A stretch of 6,305 nt of DNA from Thiobacillus sp. (GCA_018780025.1 JADMKH010000243.1:1-6305); one strand, 5' to 3'. Numbered from the stretch's first letter, positions 1 through 5,214 are shown. The notes: generated by a model not told the origin, from the sequence alone. Translations and numbers: made by a program.

Positions 1-55
1 CCGCGAAGGCGGCCGCACCGTCGGTGCCGGCGTCGTTGCCAAGATCGAAGAGTAA
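1..55 (+). CDS. tuf: Elongation factor Tu, C-terminal end (partial)
   Basis: Bases 2-55 read in frame as REGGRTVGAGVVAKIEE followed by TAA. This matches the conserved C-terminal strand of EF-Tu domain 3, where the wording REGGRTVGAGVVAK is almost invariant; E. coli ends in VLG instead. EF-Tu is the cytoplasmic GTPase that delivers aminoacyl-tRNA to the ribosomal A site. Only the last 17 residues are present and the rest lies upstream of the window. The stop is 8 nt before rpsJ, which implies co-transcription of tuf and rpsJ. The segment is too short to show which tuf copy this is, but a tuf copy directly before rpsJ is usual in betaproteobacteria. Confidence 0.93.
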   Translation, partial: REGGRTVGAGVVAKIEE

Positions 56-63
56 GCATAACC

Positions 64-372
64 ATGACAAACCAGAAAATCCGCATCCGCCTGAAGGCGT
101 TCGACTACAAACTGATCGACCAGTCGGCGCTCGAGATCGTGGAAACGGCAAAGCGCACCGGTGCCGTAGTCAAGGGCCCGGTTCCGCTGCCGACCTCGAT
201 CGAGCGCTTCGATGTGCTGCGTTCGCCGCACGTCAACAAAACTTCGCGCGATCAGTTTGAAATCCGTACCCACCGCCGCCTGATGGACATCATGGATCCA
301 ACCGACAAAACGGTTGATGCTTTGATGAAGCTGGATTTGCCCGCAGGCGTCGACGTCGAAATCAAGTTGTAA
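64..372 (+). CDS. rpsJ: 30S ribosomal protein S10 (NusE)
   Basis: This encodes a 102-residue protein, close to the usual 103. Family wording is clear: IRIRLKAFD near residues 6-14, the loop region with VPLPTSIERF and SPHVNKTSRDQFEIRTH in the middle, and TVDALMKLDLPAGVDVEI at the end. S10 is a late-binding protein of the 30S head. As NusE it also pairs with NusB in transcription antitermination and with NusG to couple RNA polymerase to the ribosome. The ATG at 64 aligns with the family start (MTNQKIRIRLK); the ribosome-binding site is weak (only a distant GAAGAG inside tuf), which suggests translational coupling to tuf. An ORF from 24 in another frame is a shadow. Unlike E. coli, where rpsJ opens the S10 operon behind a long leader, here it sits at the end of a str-type block. 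Confidence 0.97.
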   Translation: MTNQKIRIRLKAFDYKLIDQSALEIVETAKRTGAVVKGPVPLPTSIERFDVLRSPHVNKTSRDQFEIRTHRRLMDIMDPTDKTVDALMKLDLPAGVDVEIKL

Positions 373-395
373 AAACCAGTGGGCGCAGGTATACT
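367..395 (+). promoter_or_regulatory. Predicted sigma70 promoter for rplC
   Basis: TTGTAA (367-372) is followed by exactly 17 nt and then TATACT (390-395). The -35 box matches TTGACA at 4 of 6 positions and the -10 box matches TATAAT at 5 of 6. The -35 includes the rpsJ stop codon. Transcription should start near 401-403. The stretch just after the -10 (GCTGCC) is GC-rich, a trait of promoters under stringent control; that link is inference. The promoter would let rplC and downstream genes be expressed independently of the tuf-rpsJ transcript. Confidence 0.6.
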
Positions 396-413
396 GCTGC
401 CCCTTCAGTAGCA

Positions 414-441
414 TCAATAGTCGCCGGTCAATAGTAATCGG
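414..441 (+). repeat. Imperfect 14-nt tandem repeat in rplC leader
   Basis: Unit 1 is TCAATAGTCGCCGG (414-427) and unit 2 is TCAATAGTAATCGG (428-441). The first 8 and last 3 bases are identical, giving 11 of 14 matches. The two units abut directly. This may be a small local duplication or a doubled recognition element. Confidence 0.7.
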
Positions 442-455
442 CACCTACAAACCTT

Positions 456-477
456 GCGAGTAGCTTCGGTTGCTTGC
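456..477 (+). promoter_or_regulatory. UUCG-capped hairpin before rplC
   Basis: GCGAGTAGC (456-464) pairs along all 9 positions with GTTGCTTGC (469-477), with three G-U pairs, around a TTCG loop closed by C-G. C(UUCG)G is one of the most stable RNA tetraloops. No U tract follows, so it does not look like an intrinsic terminator. It ends about 6 nt before the weak rplC ribosome-binding site, so it could affect rplC translation. Confidence 0.65.
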
Positions 478-483
478 TTGAGA

Positions 484-488
484 TAGGA
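484..488 (+). promoter_or_regulatory. Weak ribosome-binding site of rplC
   Basis: TAGGA lies 9 nt before the ATG at 498, in an A-rich stretch. It supports ATG 498 over the in-frame TTG at 474, which would lie inside the hairpin stem and add eight residues absent from the L3 family. The short match to anti-SD would make rplC initiation sensitive to local RNA structure. Confidence 0.6.
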
Positions 489-497
489 TATACAAAA

Positions 498-1142
498 ATG
501 AGTATCGGGCTCGTTGGCCGCAAGGTCGGCATGACCCGCATTTTCACTGAGAGCGGTGCGTCCGTTCCGGTGACGGTGCTGGAAATGTCAAACAATCGTG
601 TGACGCAAGTGCGCACGTCAGAAAATGACGGTTATTCGGCTGTGCAGGTTGCCTATGGCACCCGTCGCAATAGCCGTGTCACCAAGGCGCAGGCAGGCCA
701 TTTCGCCAAGGCGGGTGTGGATGCGGCCGAGTTGATGCGCGAGTTTCGTGTGTCGGCTGATGTGGCTGCGCAATACCAGGCGGGTGCCGCGGTGTCGGTC
801 GAAGTATTTTCGGCTGGGCAGAAAGTGGATGTCACCGGTGTAACGCAGGGCAAGGGCTTTGCGGGCACCATCAAGCGTCATAATTTCAAATCCCAGCGCG
901 CGACGCACGGTAACTCGCGTTCGCACAACGTGCCAGGTTCTATCGGTATGGCGCAGGATCCGGGCCGTGTTTTCCCCGGCAAGCGGATGTCCGGCCACAT
1001 GGGTGCAGTCACCTGTACCAAGCAGAACCTTGAGGTTGTACGCGTGGATGTCGAGCGTGGATTGGTGCTGTTGAAGGGCGCTGTTCCGGGTTCCAAAGGT
1101 GGTCATGTCGTGGTACGCCCGGCAGTGAAGGGGGGTGCCTAA
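498..1142 (+). CDS. rplC: 50S ribosomal protein L3
   Basis: This encodes 214 residues, against 209 in E. coli. It begins MSIGLVGRKVGMTRIFTESG, matching the E. coli L3 start with one added residue. The central extension that reaches toward the peptidyl-transferase centre is seen at about 115-168: TQGKGFAGTIKRHNF, THGNSRSHNVPGSIG and then GKRMSGHMG. Gln153 in GSIGMAQ corresponds to E. coli Gln150, which is methylated by PrmB; the site is therefore kept. The C-terminal part contains LLKGAVPGSKGG. L3 binds the 3' domain of 23S rRNA and is one of the two assembly initiators of the 50S subunit. The stop TAA overlaps the rplD ATG by one base (TAATG), so the two are probably translationally coupled. 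It is likely read both from the promoter at 367-395 and by read-through from tuf-rpsJ. Confidence 0.97.
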   Translation: MSIGLVGRKVGMTRIFTESGASVPVTVLEMSNNRVTQVRTSENDGYSAVQVAYGTRRNSRVTKAQAGHFAKAGVDAAELMREFRVSADVAAQYQAGAAVSVEVFSAGQKVDVTGVTQGKGFAGTIKRHNFKSQRATHGNSRSHNVPGSIGMAQDPGRVFPGKRMSGHMGAVTCTKQNLEVVRVDVERGLVLLKGAVPGSKGGHVVVRPAVKGGA

Positions 1143-1759
1143 TGGATTTGTCCGTTATTAACGATCAGGGTCAGCAGGTCACGAGCCTTGCCGCTTCCGA
1201 CGAGACGTTCGGTCGCGAGTACAACGAAGCGCTGGTGCATCAGCTGGTTACTGCATTCCAGGCCAATGCGCGCAGCGGCAACCGTGCGCAGCAGACGCGT
1301 GCTGAAGTTACAGCCTCCACTCACAAGCCGTGGCGCCAAAAAGGCACCGGTCGTGCGCGTGCGGGCCGTACCTCGAGCCCGATCTGGCGCGGAGGTGGTG
1401 TGGCTCACCCGAACAAGGCGAACGAAAACTTCGCGCACAAGGTTAACCGCAAGATGTATCGCGCAGGTCTGGCGACGATCCTGTCGCAGTTGGCCCGCGA
1501 AGGCAAGTTGAAGGTAGTCGAGAGTCTTGGCATTGATTCGCCGAAGACCAAGCATCTTGCAGGCAAGCTTAAGTCGATGGGTTACGGCAAGGTCATGATT
1601 ATTGCTGATAGCGTGGATGACAACCTGTGGTTGTCCTCGCGCAATCTGCCCAATGTCTATGTGGTTGAGCCGCATCAGGCTGACCCGTGGAGTCTGGTCA
1701 AATTCGGTAACGTGCTGATCACCAAGGCGGCGATCAAGCAGTTTGAGGAGATGGTGTGA
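1142..1759 (+). CDS. rplD: 50S ribosomal protein L4
   Basis: This encodes 205 residues, against 201 in E. coli. The N-terminal globular part has FGREYNEALVHQLV (about 23-36). The long loop that lines the peptide exit tunnel is at about 45-95, with HKPWRQKGTGRARAG at 61-75 and SPIWRGGG at 79-86. L4 binds 23S rRNA domain I early in assembly. In E. coli and other gammaproteobacteria it is also the autogenous repressor of the S10 operon, acting at transcription and translation. Whether it does so here depends on the leader before rplC. A purine-rich ribosome-binding site (AAGGGGGG, 1128-1135) lies inside the rplC 3' end, 6 nt before the ATG. Confidence 0.97.
   Translation: MDLSVINDQGQQVTSLAASDETFGREYNEALVHQLVTAFQANARSGNRAQQTRAEVTASTHKPWRQKGTGRARAGRTSSPIWRGGGVAHPNKANENFAHKVNRKMYRAGLATILSQLAREGKLKVVESLGIDSPKTKHLAGKLKSMGYGKVMIIADSVDDNLWLSSRNLPNVYVVEPHQADPWSLVKFGNVLITKAAIKQFEEMV
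1745..1750 (+). promoter_or_regulatory. Ribosome-binding site deciding the rplW start
   Basis: GAGGAG lies inside the last codons of rplD, 8 nt before ATG 1759 and 5 nt before the in-frame GTG 1756. Spacing and codon strength both favour ATG 1759. Confidence 0.65.
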
Positions 1760-2064
1760 TGGGTGAGATCAGTCAAGAGCGGATGCTCAAAGTCATTCTC
1801 GCGCCGGTGATCTCTGAAAAGAGCACGCGCATTGCTGACAAGCTGAACCAGGTTGTGTTTCGAGTGCTGCGTGATGCCACCAAGCAGGAAATTAGTGCTG
1901 CAGTCTCCAACCTGTTCAAGGTTGATGTGACGGGCGTCCAGGTGCTGAACGTCAAGGGCAAGGTCAAGCGTTCCGGTCGTGTCACGGGTCGTCGTGACAA
2001 CTGGAAGAAGGCATATGTCACCTTGAAGCCGGGTCAAGATATTGACTTCGCGTCCGGTCAGTAA
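1759..2064 (+). CDS. rplW: 50S ribosomal protein L23
   Basis: This encodes 101 residues starting MGEISQERMLKVILAPVISEK. E. coli L23 has 100. Glu20 in VISE aligns with E. coli Glu18, the docking residue for trigger factor and part of the SRP contact at the tunnel exit. Other family wording includes DATKQEISAAV (39-49), NLFKVDV (51-57), VKGKVKRSGR (65-74) and WKKAYVTLKPGQDIDF near the end. L23 binds 23S rRNA domain III beside L29 and forms the chaperone platform at the exit port. The ATG at 1759 shares its A with the rplD TGA. An in-frame GTG three bases upstream (1756) is the alternative and would add one residue. Confidence 0.95.
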   Translation: MGEISQERMLKVILAPVISEKSTRIADKLNQVVFRVLRDATKQEISAAVSNLFKVDVTGVQVLNVKGKVKRSGRVTGRRDNWKKAYVTLKPGQDIDFASGQ

Positions 2065-2075
2065 GGGAGAACAAC

Positions 2076-2903
2076 ATGGCATTGATTAAAGTTAAACCCA
2101 CATCAGCCGGCCGCCGTGCGGTCGTCAAGGTTGTAACGCCGGACCTGCATAAAGGTAAGCCGGTTGCTGCGCTGCTTGAGCCCCAAAAACGGGGTTCGGG
2201 CCGTAACAACAACGGTCATATCACGGTGCGTCACAAAGGCGGTGGCCACAAGCAGCATTATCGTCTGGTGGACTTCCGTCGCAGCAAGGATGGGATCCCG
2301 GCAAAGGTTGAGCGGATTGAATACGATCCCAACCGTTCCGCGCATCTGGCTTTGTTGTGTTATGCCGATGGTGAGCGCTGCTACATTATTGCCCCGCGTG
2401 GCATTGCCGCGGGTGCGCAGTTGTTGAGCGGTGCCGATGCGCCGATCAAGGCAGGTAACTGTTTGCCGCTACGCAGCATTCCGGTGGGCAGCACGGTACA
2501 TTGCGTCGAGATGATGCCGGGTAAGGGCGCGCAAATTGCACGTTCAGCGGGTACTTCGGTCCAGCTGCTGGCGCGTGAAGGGGCATATGCCCAGCTGCGC
2601 TTGCGTTCGGGCGAGATTCGCAAGGTTCACGTTGATTGCCGCGCCACGCTTGGCGAGGTCGGTAATGAAGAGCATAGCCTGCGTTCAATCGGTAAAGCGG
2701 GTGCAAACCGCTGGCGCGGTATTCGCCCGACCGTTCGCGGTGTGGTGATGAACCCTTGCGATCACCCGCACGGTGGTGGTGAAGGCAAAACTGCAGCGGG
2801 TCGTCATCCGGTCAGCCCGTGGGGTACGCCTACCAAGGGCTACCGTACCCGCAGTAACAAGCGCACCTCCAACATGATCGTCCGCCGCCGCAACGCGCGC
2901 TGA
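2076..2903 (+). CDS. rplB: 50S ribosomal protein L2
   Basis: This encodes 275 residues. It aligns without gaps to E. coli L2 (273) through most of its length. The OB-fold RNA-binding domain comes first (GRNNNGHITVRHKGGGHKQHYR at about 42-63), then the SH3-like domain (GEIRKVHVDCRATLGEVGN at about 179-197). The C-terminal loop holds DHPHGGGEG from residue 229. His230 counting Met is the residue called His229 in E. coli, which is important for peptidyl-transferase activity. L2 joins domains II, III and IV of 23S rRNA and supports subunit association. A good ribosome-binding site (AAGGGAGA, 2063-2070) precedes the ATG. Oddity: six cysteines (95, 102, 129, 143, 188, 228) against two in E. coli, with Cys228 directly before Asp-His. 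Confidence 0.98.
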   Translation: MALIKVKPTSAGRRAVVKVVTPDLHKGKPVAALLEPQKRGSGRNNNGHITVRHKGGGHKQHYRLVDFRRSKDGIPAKVERIEYDPNRSAHLALLCYADGERCYIIAPRGIAAGAQLLSGADAPIKAGNCLPLRSIPVGSTVHCVEMMPGKGAQIARSAGTSVQLLAREGAYAQLRLRSGEIRKVHVDCRATLGEVGNEEHSLRSIGKAGANRWRGIRPTVRGVVMNPCDHPHGGGEGKTAAGRHPVSPWGTPTKGYRTRSNKRTSNMIVRRRNAR

Positions 2904-2918
2904 TTGAGGTAGAAAGAT

Positions 2919-3194
2919 ATGGCACGTTCTATTAAAAAAGGCCCTTTTGTTGACGGGCATCTGCTGAAGAAGATTGAAGCAATTCGCGGTACCAGCGATA
3001 AGCGCCCGGTCAAGACCTGGTCGCGTCGTTCAACCGTATTGCCCGACTTCATTGGTCTGACGATTGCAGTGCATAACGGTCGCCAGCATATTCCGGTATT
3101 CATTACCGAGAACATGGTTGGGCATAAATTGGGCGAATTCTCCCTGACGCGCACCTTCAAAGGCCACGTCGCGGATAAGAAGGCGAAGAGATAA
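2919..3194 (+). CDS. rpsS: 30S ribosomal protein S19
   Basis: This encodes 91 residues, about the usual length (E. coli 92). It starts MARSIKKGPFVDGHLLKKIE and contains the conserved core TWSRRSTVLPDFIGLTIAVHNG, then GHKLGEFSLTRTFKGH near the end. S19 sits in the 30S head in complex with S13, contacts the A-site tRNA region and forms intersubunit bridge contacts. GAGG (2906-2909) lies 9 nt before the ATG, and rplB ends 15 nt upstream. A 410-codon open frame on the opposite strand spanning this gene, rplV and most of rpsC is a shadow. Confidence 0.97.
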   Translation: MARSIKKGPFVDGHLLKKIEAIRGTSDKRPVKTWSRRSTVLPDFIGLTIAVHNGRQHIPVFITENMVGHKLGEFSLTRTFKGHVADKKAKR

Positions 3195-3198
3195 GGAG
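3193..3198 (+). promoter_or_regulatory. Ribosome-binding site deciding the rplV start
   Basis: AAGGAG overlaps the rpsS stop codon. It is 4 nt before ATG 3203 and 7 nt before ATG 3206. The 7-nt spacing is nearer the optimum, supporting the second ATG. Confidence 0.6.
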
Positions 3199-3205
3199 CC
3201 GCATG

Positions 3206-3535
3206 ATGGAAGTTTCTGCAATTTTGCGTGGTACCCGCCTCTCCGCACAGAAAGGCCGTCTTGTTGCTGACCAGATTCGCGGTCTGCGCGTAGAAAAGGC
3301 GTTGAATATTCTGGCCTTCAGCCCCAAAAAAGGCGCGGAGATCATCAAGAAAGTGCTGGAGTCGGCGATAGCCAATGCCGAGCACAATGAGGGTGCCGAT
3401 ATTGACAGTCTCAAGGTCAAGACGATCTTTCTCGATCAGGGTTCGGTGCTCAAGCGCTTTACAGCGCGTGCAAAAGGCCGCGGCAACCGTATTAGCAAGC
3501 CGACTTGTCACGTCACCGTGACGGTTGGGGATTAA
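3206..3535 (+). CDS. rplV: 50S ribosomal protein L22
   Basis: This encodes 109 residues starting MEVSAILRGTRLSAQKGRLVAD. Family wording includes the run KKVLESAIANAEHNEGADID (48-67) and the tunnel-lining beta-hairpin near 79-98 with LKRFTARAKGRG. From ATG 3206 the numbering matches E. coli, placing Leu82-Lys83-Arg84 where E. coli has Met82-Lys83-Arg84, the triplet whose deletion gives macrolide resistance. The triplet is intact in length here. L22 contacts all six 23S domains and helps form the exit-tunnel constriction with L4. An adjacent in-frame ATG at 3203 would add one Met; the spacing from AAGGAG and the family alignment favour 3206. Confidence 0.95.
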   Translation: MEVSAILRGTRLSAQKGRLVADQIRGLRVEKALNILAFSPKKGAEIIKKVLESAIANAEHNEGADIDSLKVKTIFLDQGSVLKRFTARAKGRGNRISKPTCHVTVTVGD

Positions 3536-3544
3536 GGAAGCGCT

Positions 3545-4249
3545 ATGGGACAAAAAATACATCCAATTGGTTTCCGTCTTGGCATTCAACGTATCTGGAC
3601 GGCAAAATGGTACGGCTCGAACAAGAATTTCTCCACCATGTTGCTGGAGGATATCAAGGTTCGTGATTACCTGAAGAAGAAGCTGGCCCATGCGTCGGTT
3701 TCCAAGGTGCTGATCGAGCGTCCTGCCAAGAATGCACGTATTACGATTTTCAGTGGCCGCCCTGGTGTGGTCATTGGCAAAAAAGGCGAAGACATTGAAG
3801 TGCTGCGCAGCGAGTTGGCGCGCCTGATGTCGGTGCCAGTGCATGTCAATATCGAAGAAGTGCGGAAGCCGGAGACGGATGCGCAAATCATGGCCGATGG
3901 CATCGCGCAGCAGCTGGAAAAGCGGGTGATGTTCCGTCGTGCGATGAAGCGCTCGATGCAAAATGCAATGCGTCTGGGCGCACTGGGCGTCAAGATCATG
4001 AGCTCGGGTCGTTTGAACGGTGCCGAAATCGCCCGTAAAGAGTGGTATCGCGAAGGACGCGTGCCGCTTCATACCTTGCGCGCCGAGATTGATTATGGTT
4101 TTTCGGAAGCCAATACCACATACGGCATCATCGGTATTAAGGTTTGGGTCTATAAGGGCGACGCGCTAACACGTGGCGAACAGCCCGCGGCAGTCGAGCA
4201 TGAGAAGCGCGGCAAGAAACCAGGAGTGAAACATGCTGCAGCCAGCTAG
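3545..4249 (+). CDS. rpsC: 30S ribosomal protein S3
   Basis: This encodes 234 residues (E. coli 233), starting MGQKIHPIGFRLGI. The type II KH domain is at about 38-110, with its GxxG loop GKKG at 78-81. Arg131, Arg132 and Lys135 in FRRAMKR match the residues shown in E. coli to support ribosomal mRNA unwinding at the entry tunnel. The C-terminal domain contains SGRLNGAEIARKEWYREG and VPLHTLRAEIDYG. The lysine-rich tail after about 205 is variable, as usual. S3 lies at the mRNA entry site on the 30S head. AAGGA (3534-3538) is 6 nt before the ATG. The last 17 nt overlap rplP in a different frame, a coupling arrangement not found in E. coli. Confidence 0.97.
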   Translation: MGQKIHPIGFRLGIQRIWTAKWYGSNKNFSTMLLEDIKVRDYLKKKLAHASVSKVLIERPAKNARITIFSGRPGVVIGKKGEDIEVLRSELARLMSVPVHVNIEEVRKPETDAQIMADGIAQQLEKRVMFRRAMKRSMQNAMRLGALGVKIMSSGRLNGAEIARKEWYREGRVPLHTLRAEIDYGFSEANTTYGIIGIKVWVYKGDALTRGEQPAAVEHEKRGKKPGVKHAAAS

Positions 4250-4649
4250 AAGAAAATACCGCAAGGAGCAGAAAGGCCGTAACACCGGCCTGGCGACCCG
4301 CGGTGCCGATGTGAGTTTTGGCGATTTCGGCCTCAAGGCCGTAGGTCGGGGTCGTTTGACCGCGCGCCAGATTGAAGCTGCACGTCGTGCCATGACGCGT
4401 CACATCAAGCGGGGCGGCCGCATCTGGATTCGTATATTCCCGGATAAGCCGATTTCGCGTAAACCTGCGGAAGTCCGCATGGGTAACGGTAAGGGCGCGC
4501 CCGAGTATTACGTGGCTGAAATCCAGCCGGGCAAGGTTTTGTACGAAATGGATGGCGTAAACGAAGAGCTGGCGCGTGAGGCGTTCCGTCTGGCGGCTTC
4601 CAAGTTGCCGATCGCGACCACCTTCGTGACCCGCATGATCGGGAGCTGA
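4233..4649 (+). CDS. rplP: 50S ribosomal protein L16
   Basis: This encodes 138 residues (E. coli 136). It starts MLQPARRKYRKEQKGRN and contains FGLKAVGRGRLTARQIEAAR at about 32-51, then IWIRIFPDKPI and VRMGNGKG. Arg82 in this last motif corresponds to E. coli Arg81, the site hydroxylated by the oxygenase RoxA (YcfD), so the target site is preserved. The C-terminal part has QPGKVLYEMDGV and ELAREAFRLAASKLPI. L16 is a late-assembling protein that helps shape the A site and tRNA accommodation. AGGAG (4222-4226) lies inside rpsC, 6 nt before the ATG. The start lies within rpsC (17-nt overlap), so re-initiation after rpsC termination is likely. Confidence 0.97.
   Translation: MLQPARRKYRKEQKGRNTGLATRGADVSFGDFGLKAVGRGRLTARQIEAARRAMTRHIKRGGRIWIRIFPDKPISRKPAEVRMGNGKGAPEYYVAEIQPGKVLYEMDGVNEELAREAFRLAASKLPIATTFVTRMIGS
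4641..4645 (+). promoter_or_regulatory. Ribosome-binding site deciding the rpmC start
   Basis: GGGAG at the rplP 3' end is 7 nt before ATG 4653 and only 4 nt before GTG 4650, which favours the ATG. Confidence 0.55.
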
Positions 4650-4652
4650 GTG

Positions 4653-4847
4653 ATGAATACAAAAGAGATGCGCGGCAAGGATGCCGCAGGATTAAAGCAG
4701 GAACTTGAATCCCTGTTGCGTGCCCACTTTGCGCTGCGTATGCAGGTGGCCACACAGCAGTCGACCAAAACTGCGGATTTGGGCAAGCTTCGTCGCGATA
4801 TTGCCCGGGTCAAGACCATTATGCGCGAAAAGGCGGGTCAAGCATGA
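4653..4847 (+). CDS. rpmC: 50S ribosomal protein L29
   Basis: This encodes 64 residues, close to E. coli L29 (63). It starts MNTKEMRGKDAAGLKQELES, aligning with the MKAKELR start of E. coli. The rest is LLRAHFALRMQ followed by LRRDIARVKTIMREKAG, the two antiparallel helices typical of L29. L29 sits beside L23 at the tunnel exit and forms part of the docking surface for SRP and trigger factor. The in-frame GTG at 4650 directly follows the rplP stop and is the alternative start. The stop TGA overlaps the rpsQ ATG by 4 nt (ATGA). Confidence 0.95.
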   Translation: MNTKEMRGKDAAGLKQELESLLRAHFALRMQVATQQSTKTADLGKLRRDIARVKTIMREKAGQA

Positions 4848-5107
4848 CTGAAATTACCAAGTCCGTACGTACCCTGACCGGACGTGTTGTCAGTGACAAG
4901 ATGAACAAGACTGTTACGGTCCTGGTCGAGCGTCGCGTCAAGCACCCGTTGATTGGCAAGGTGATTCGCCTGTCCAAGAAATATCATGCCCACGATGAAA
5001 ACAATGAGTTTCACGAGGGCGATATGGTCCAGATCGAGGAGTCGCGCAAGTTATCGCGCACCAAGGCATGGGCTGTGAGCAAATTACTTGAGCGTGCTCG
5101 CGTTTAA
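4844..5107 (+). CDS. rpsQ: 30S ribosomal protein S17
   Basis: This encodes 87 residues (E. coli 84). It contains TLTGRVVSDKMNKTVTVLVE at about 10-29, then HPLIGKVIRLSKKYHAHDENN and EGDMVQIEESRKLSRTKAW, the OB-fold pattern of S17. It is a primary binder of the 16S rRNA 5' domain and is needed early in 30S assembly. The ribosome-binding site is poor (AGGCGGG, 4831-4837), consistent with coupling through the ATGA overlap with rpmC. It is the last gene of the S10 block; a 184-nt non-coding region follows. Confidence 0.97.
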   Translation: MTEITKSVRTLTGRVVSDKMNKTVTVLVERRVKHPLIGKVIRLSKKYHAHDENNEFHEGDMVQIEESRKLSRTKAWAVSKLLERARV

Positions 5108-5110
5108 GGC

Positions 5111-5139
5111 TTGCGTGAAGCGTAAAAAATCAGTATAGT
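5111..5139 (+). promoter_or_regulatory. Predicted sigma70 promoter of the spc cluster
   Basis: TTGCGT (5111-5116) is followed by exactly 17 nt and TATAGT (5134-5139). The -10 box matches consensus at 5 of 6 positions, the -35 only at the TTG. The spacer contains the A/T tract TAAAAAAT. The start site should be near 5146, giving a leader of about 146 nt before rplN. Position at the S10-spc boundary matches where E. coli has its spc promoter. Confidence 0.6.
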
Positions 5140-5149
5140 TCTGCGTTTT

Positions 5150-5182
5150 CCGGTTGGTGAGCCGGTTGGTTTTAGTCCGGTT
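5150..5182 (+). repeat. CCGGTT direct repeats in spc leader
   Basis: CCGGTTGGT occurs at 5150-5158 and again at 5162-5170, and CCGGTT at 5177-5182. The spacings are 12 and 15 nt. The first copy can also fold onto AGCCGG at 5160-5165 with a GGTG loop. The repeats start a few bases after the predicted transcription start. Confidence 0.65.
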
Positions 5183-5196
5183 CGCCGACTCAAGTA

Positions 5197-5214
5197 ATCC
5201 TGCTAATGCAGGGT
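5197..5214 (+). promoter_or_regulatory. Hairpin with short T run in spc leader
   Basis: ATCCTGC (5197-5203) pairs with GCAGGGT (5208-5214) around a TAAT loop: seven pairs including one T-G. TTT (5215-5217) follows. The shape recalls an intrinsic terminator or attenuator, but the T run is too short for a confident terminator call. Confidence 0.4.

Larger units (their letters stand above)
396..497 (+). promoter_or_regulatory. Structured leader upstream of rplC
   Basis: About 100 non-coding bases lie between the predicted promoter and the rplC ATG, unusually many for this tightly packed cluster. They hold a 14-nt imperfect tandem repeat (414-441), a possible stem GCCGGT/ATCGGC (423-428 with 437-442) and a strong hairpin at 456-477. 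The sequence CCTA (445-448) could pair with TAGG (484-487), part of the rplC ribosome-binding site, enclosing the hairpin. In E. coli, L4 represses the S10 operon through a leader before rpsJ. No room exists for that leader here, so this is the natural place for an equivalent, but L4 binding is inference only. Confidence 0.45.

Noticed and set aside
24..260. 78-codon plus-strand open frame overlapping tuf and rpsJ
   Set aside because: It is out of frame with two well-identified genes and has low-complexity shadow composition.
474..497. Upstream TTG start for rplC adding eight residues
   Set aside because: The TTG lies inside the stable hairpin stem, lacks a ribosome-binding site, and the extra residues LEIGYTK are not part of the L3 family; ATG 498 aligns with the known N-terminus.
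1139..1675. 178-codon minus-strand open frame opposite rplD
   Set aside because: It is fully antisense to rplD, has no family resemblance and no plausible ribosome-binding site; a shadow frame.
2840..4072. 410-codon open frame on the minus strand across rpsS, rplV and rpsC
   Set aside because: It is antisense to three certain ribosomal genes, shows no recognisable domain, and its residue mix (rich in Arg, His, Leu, Thr) is that of a shadow frame produced by codon bias.
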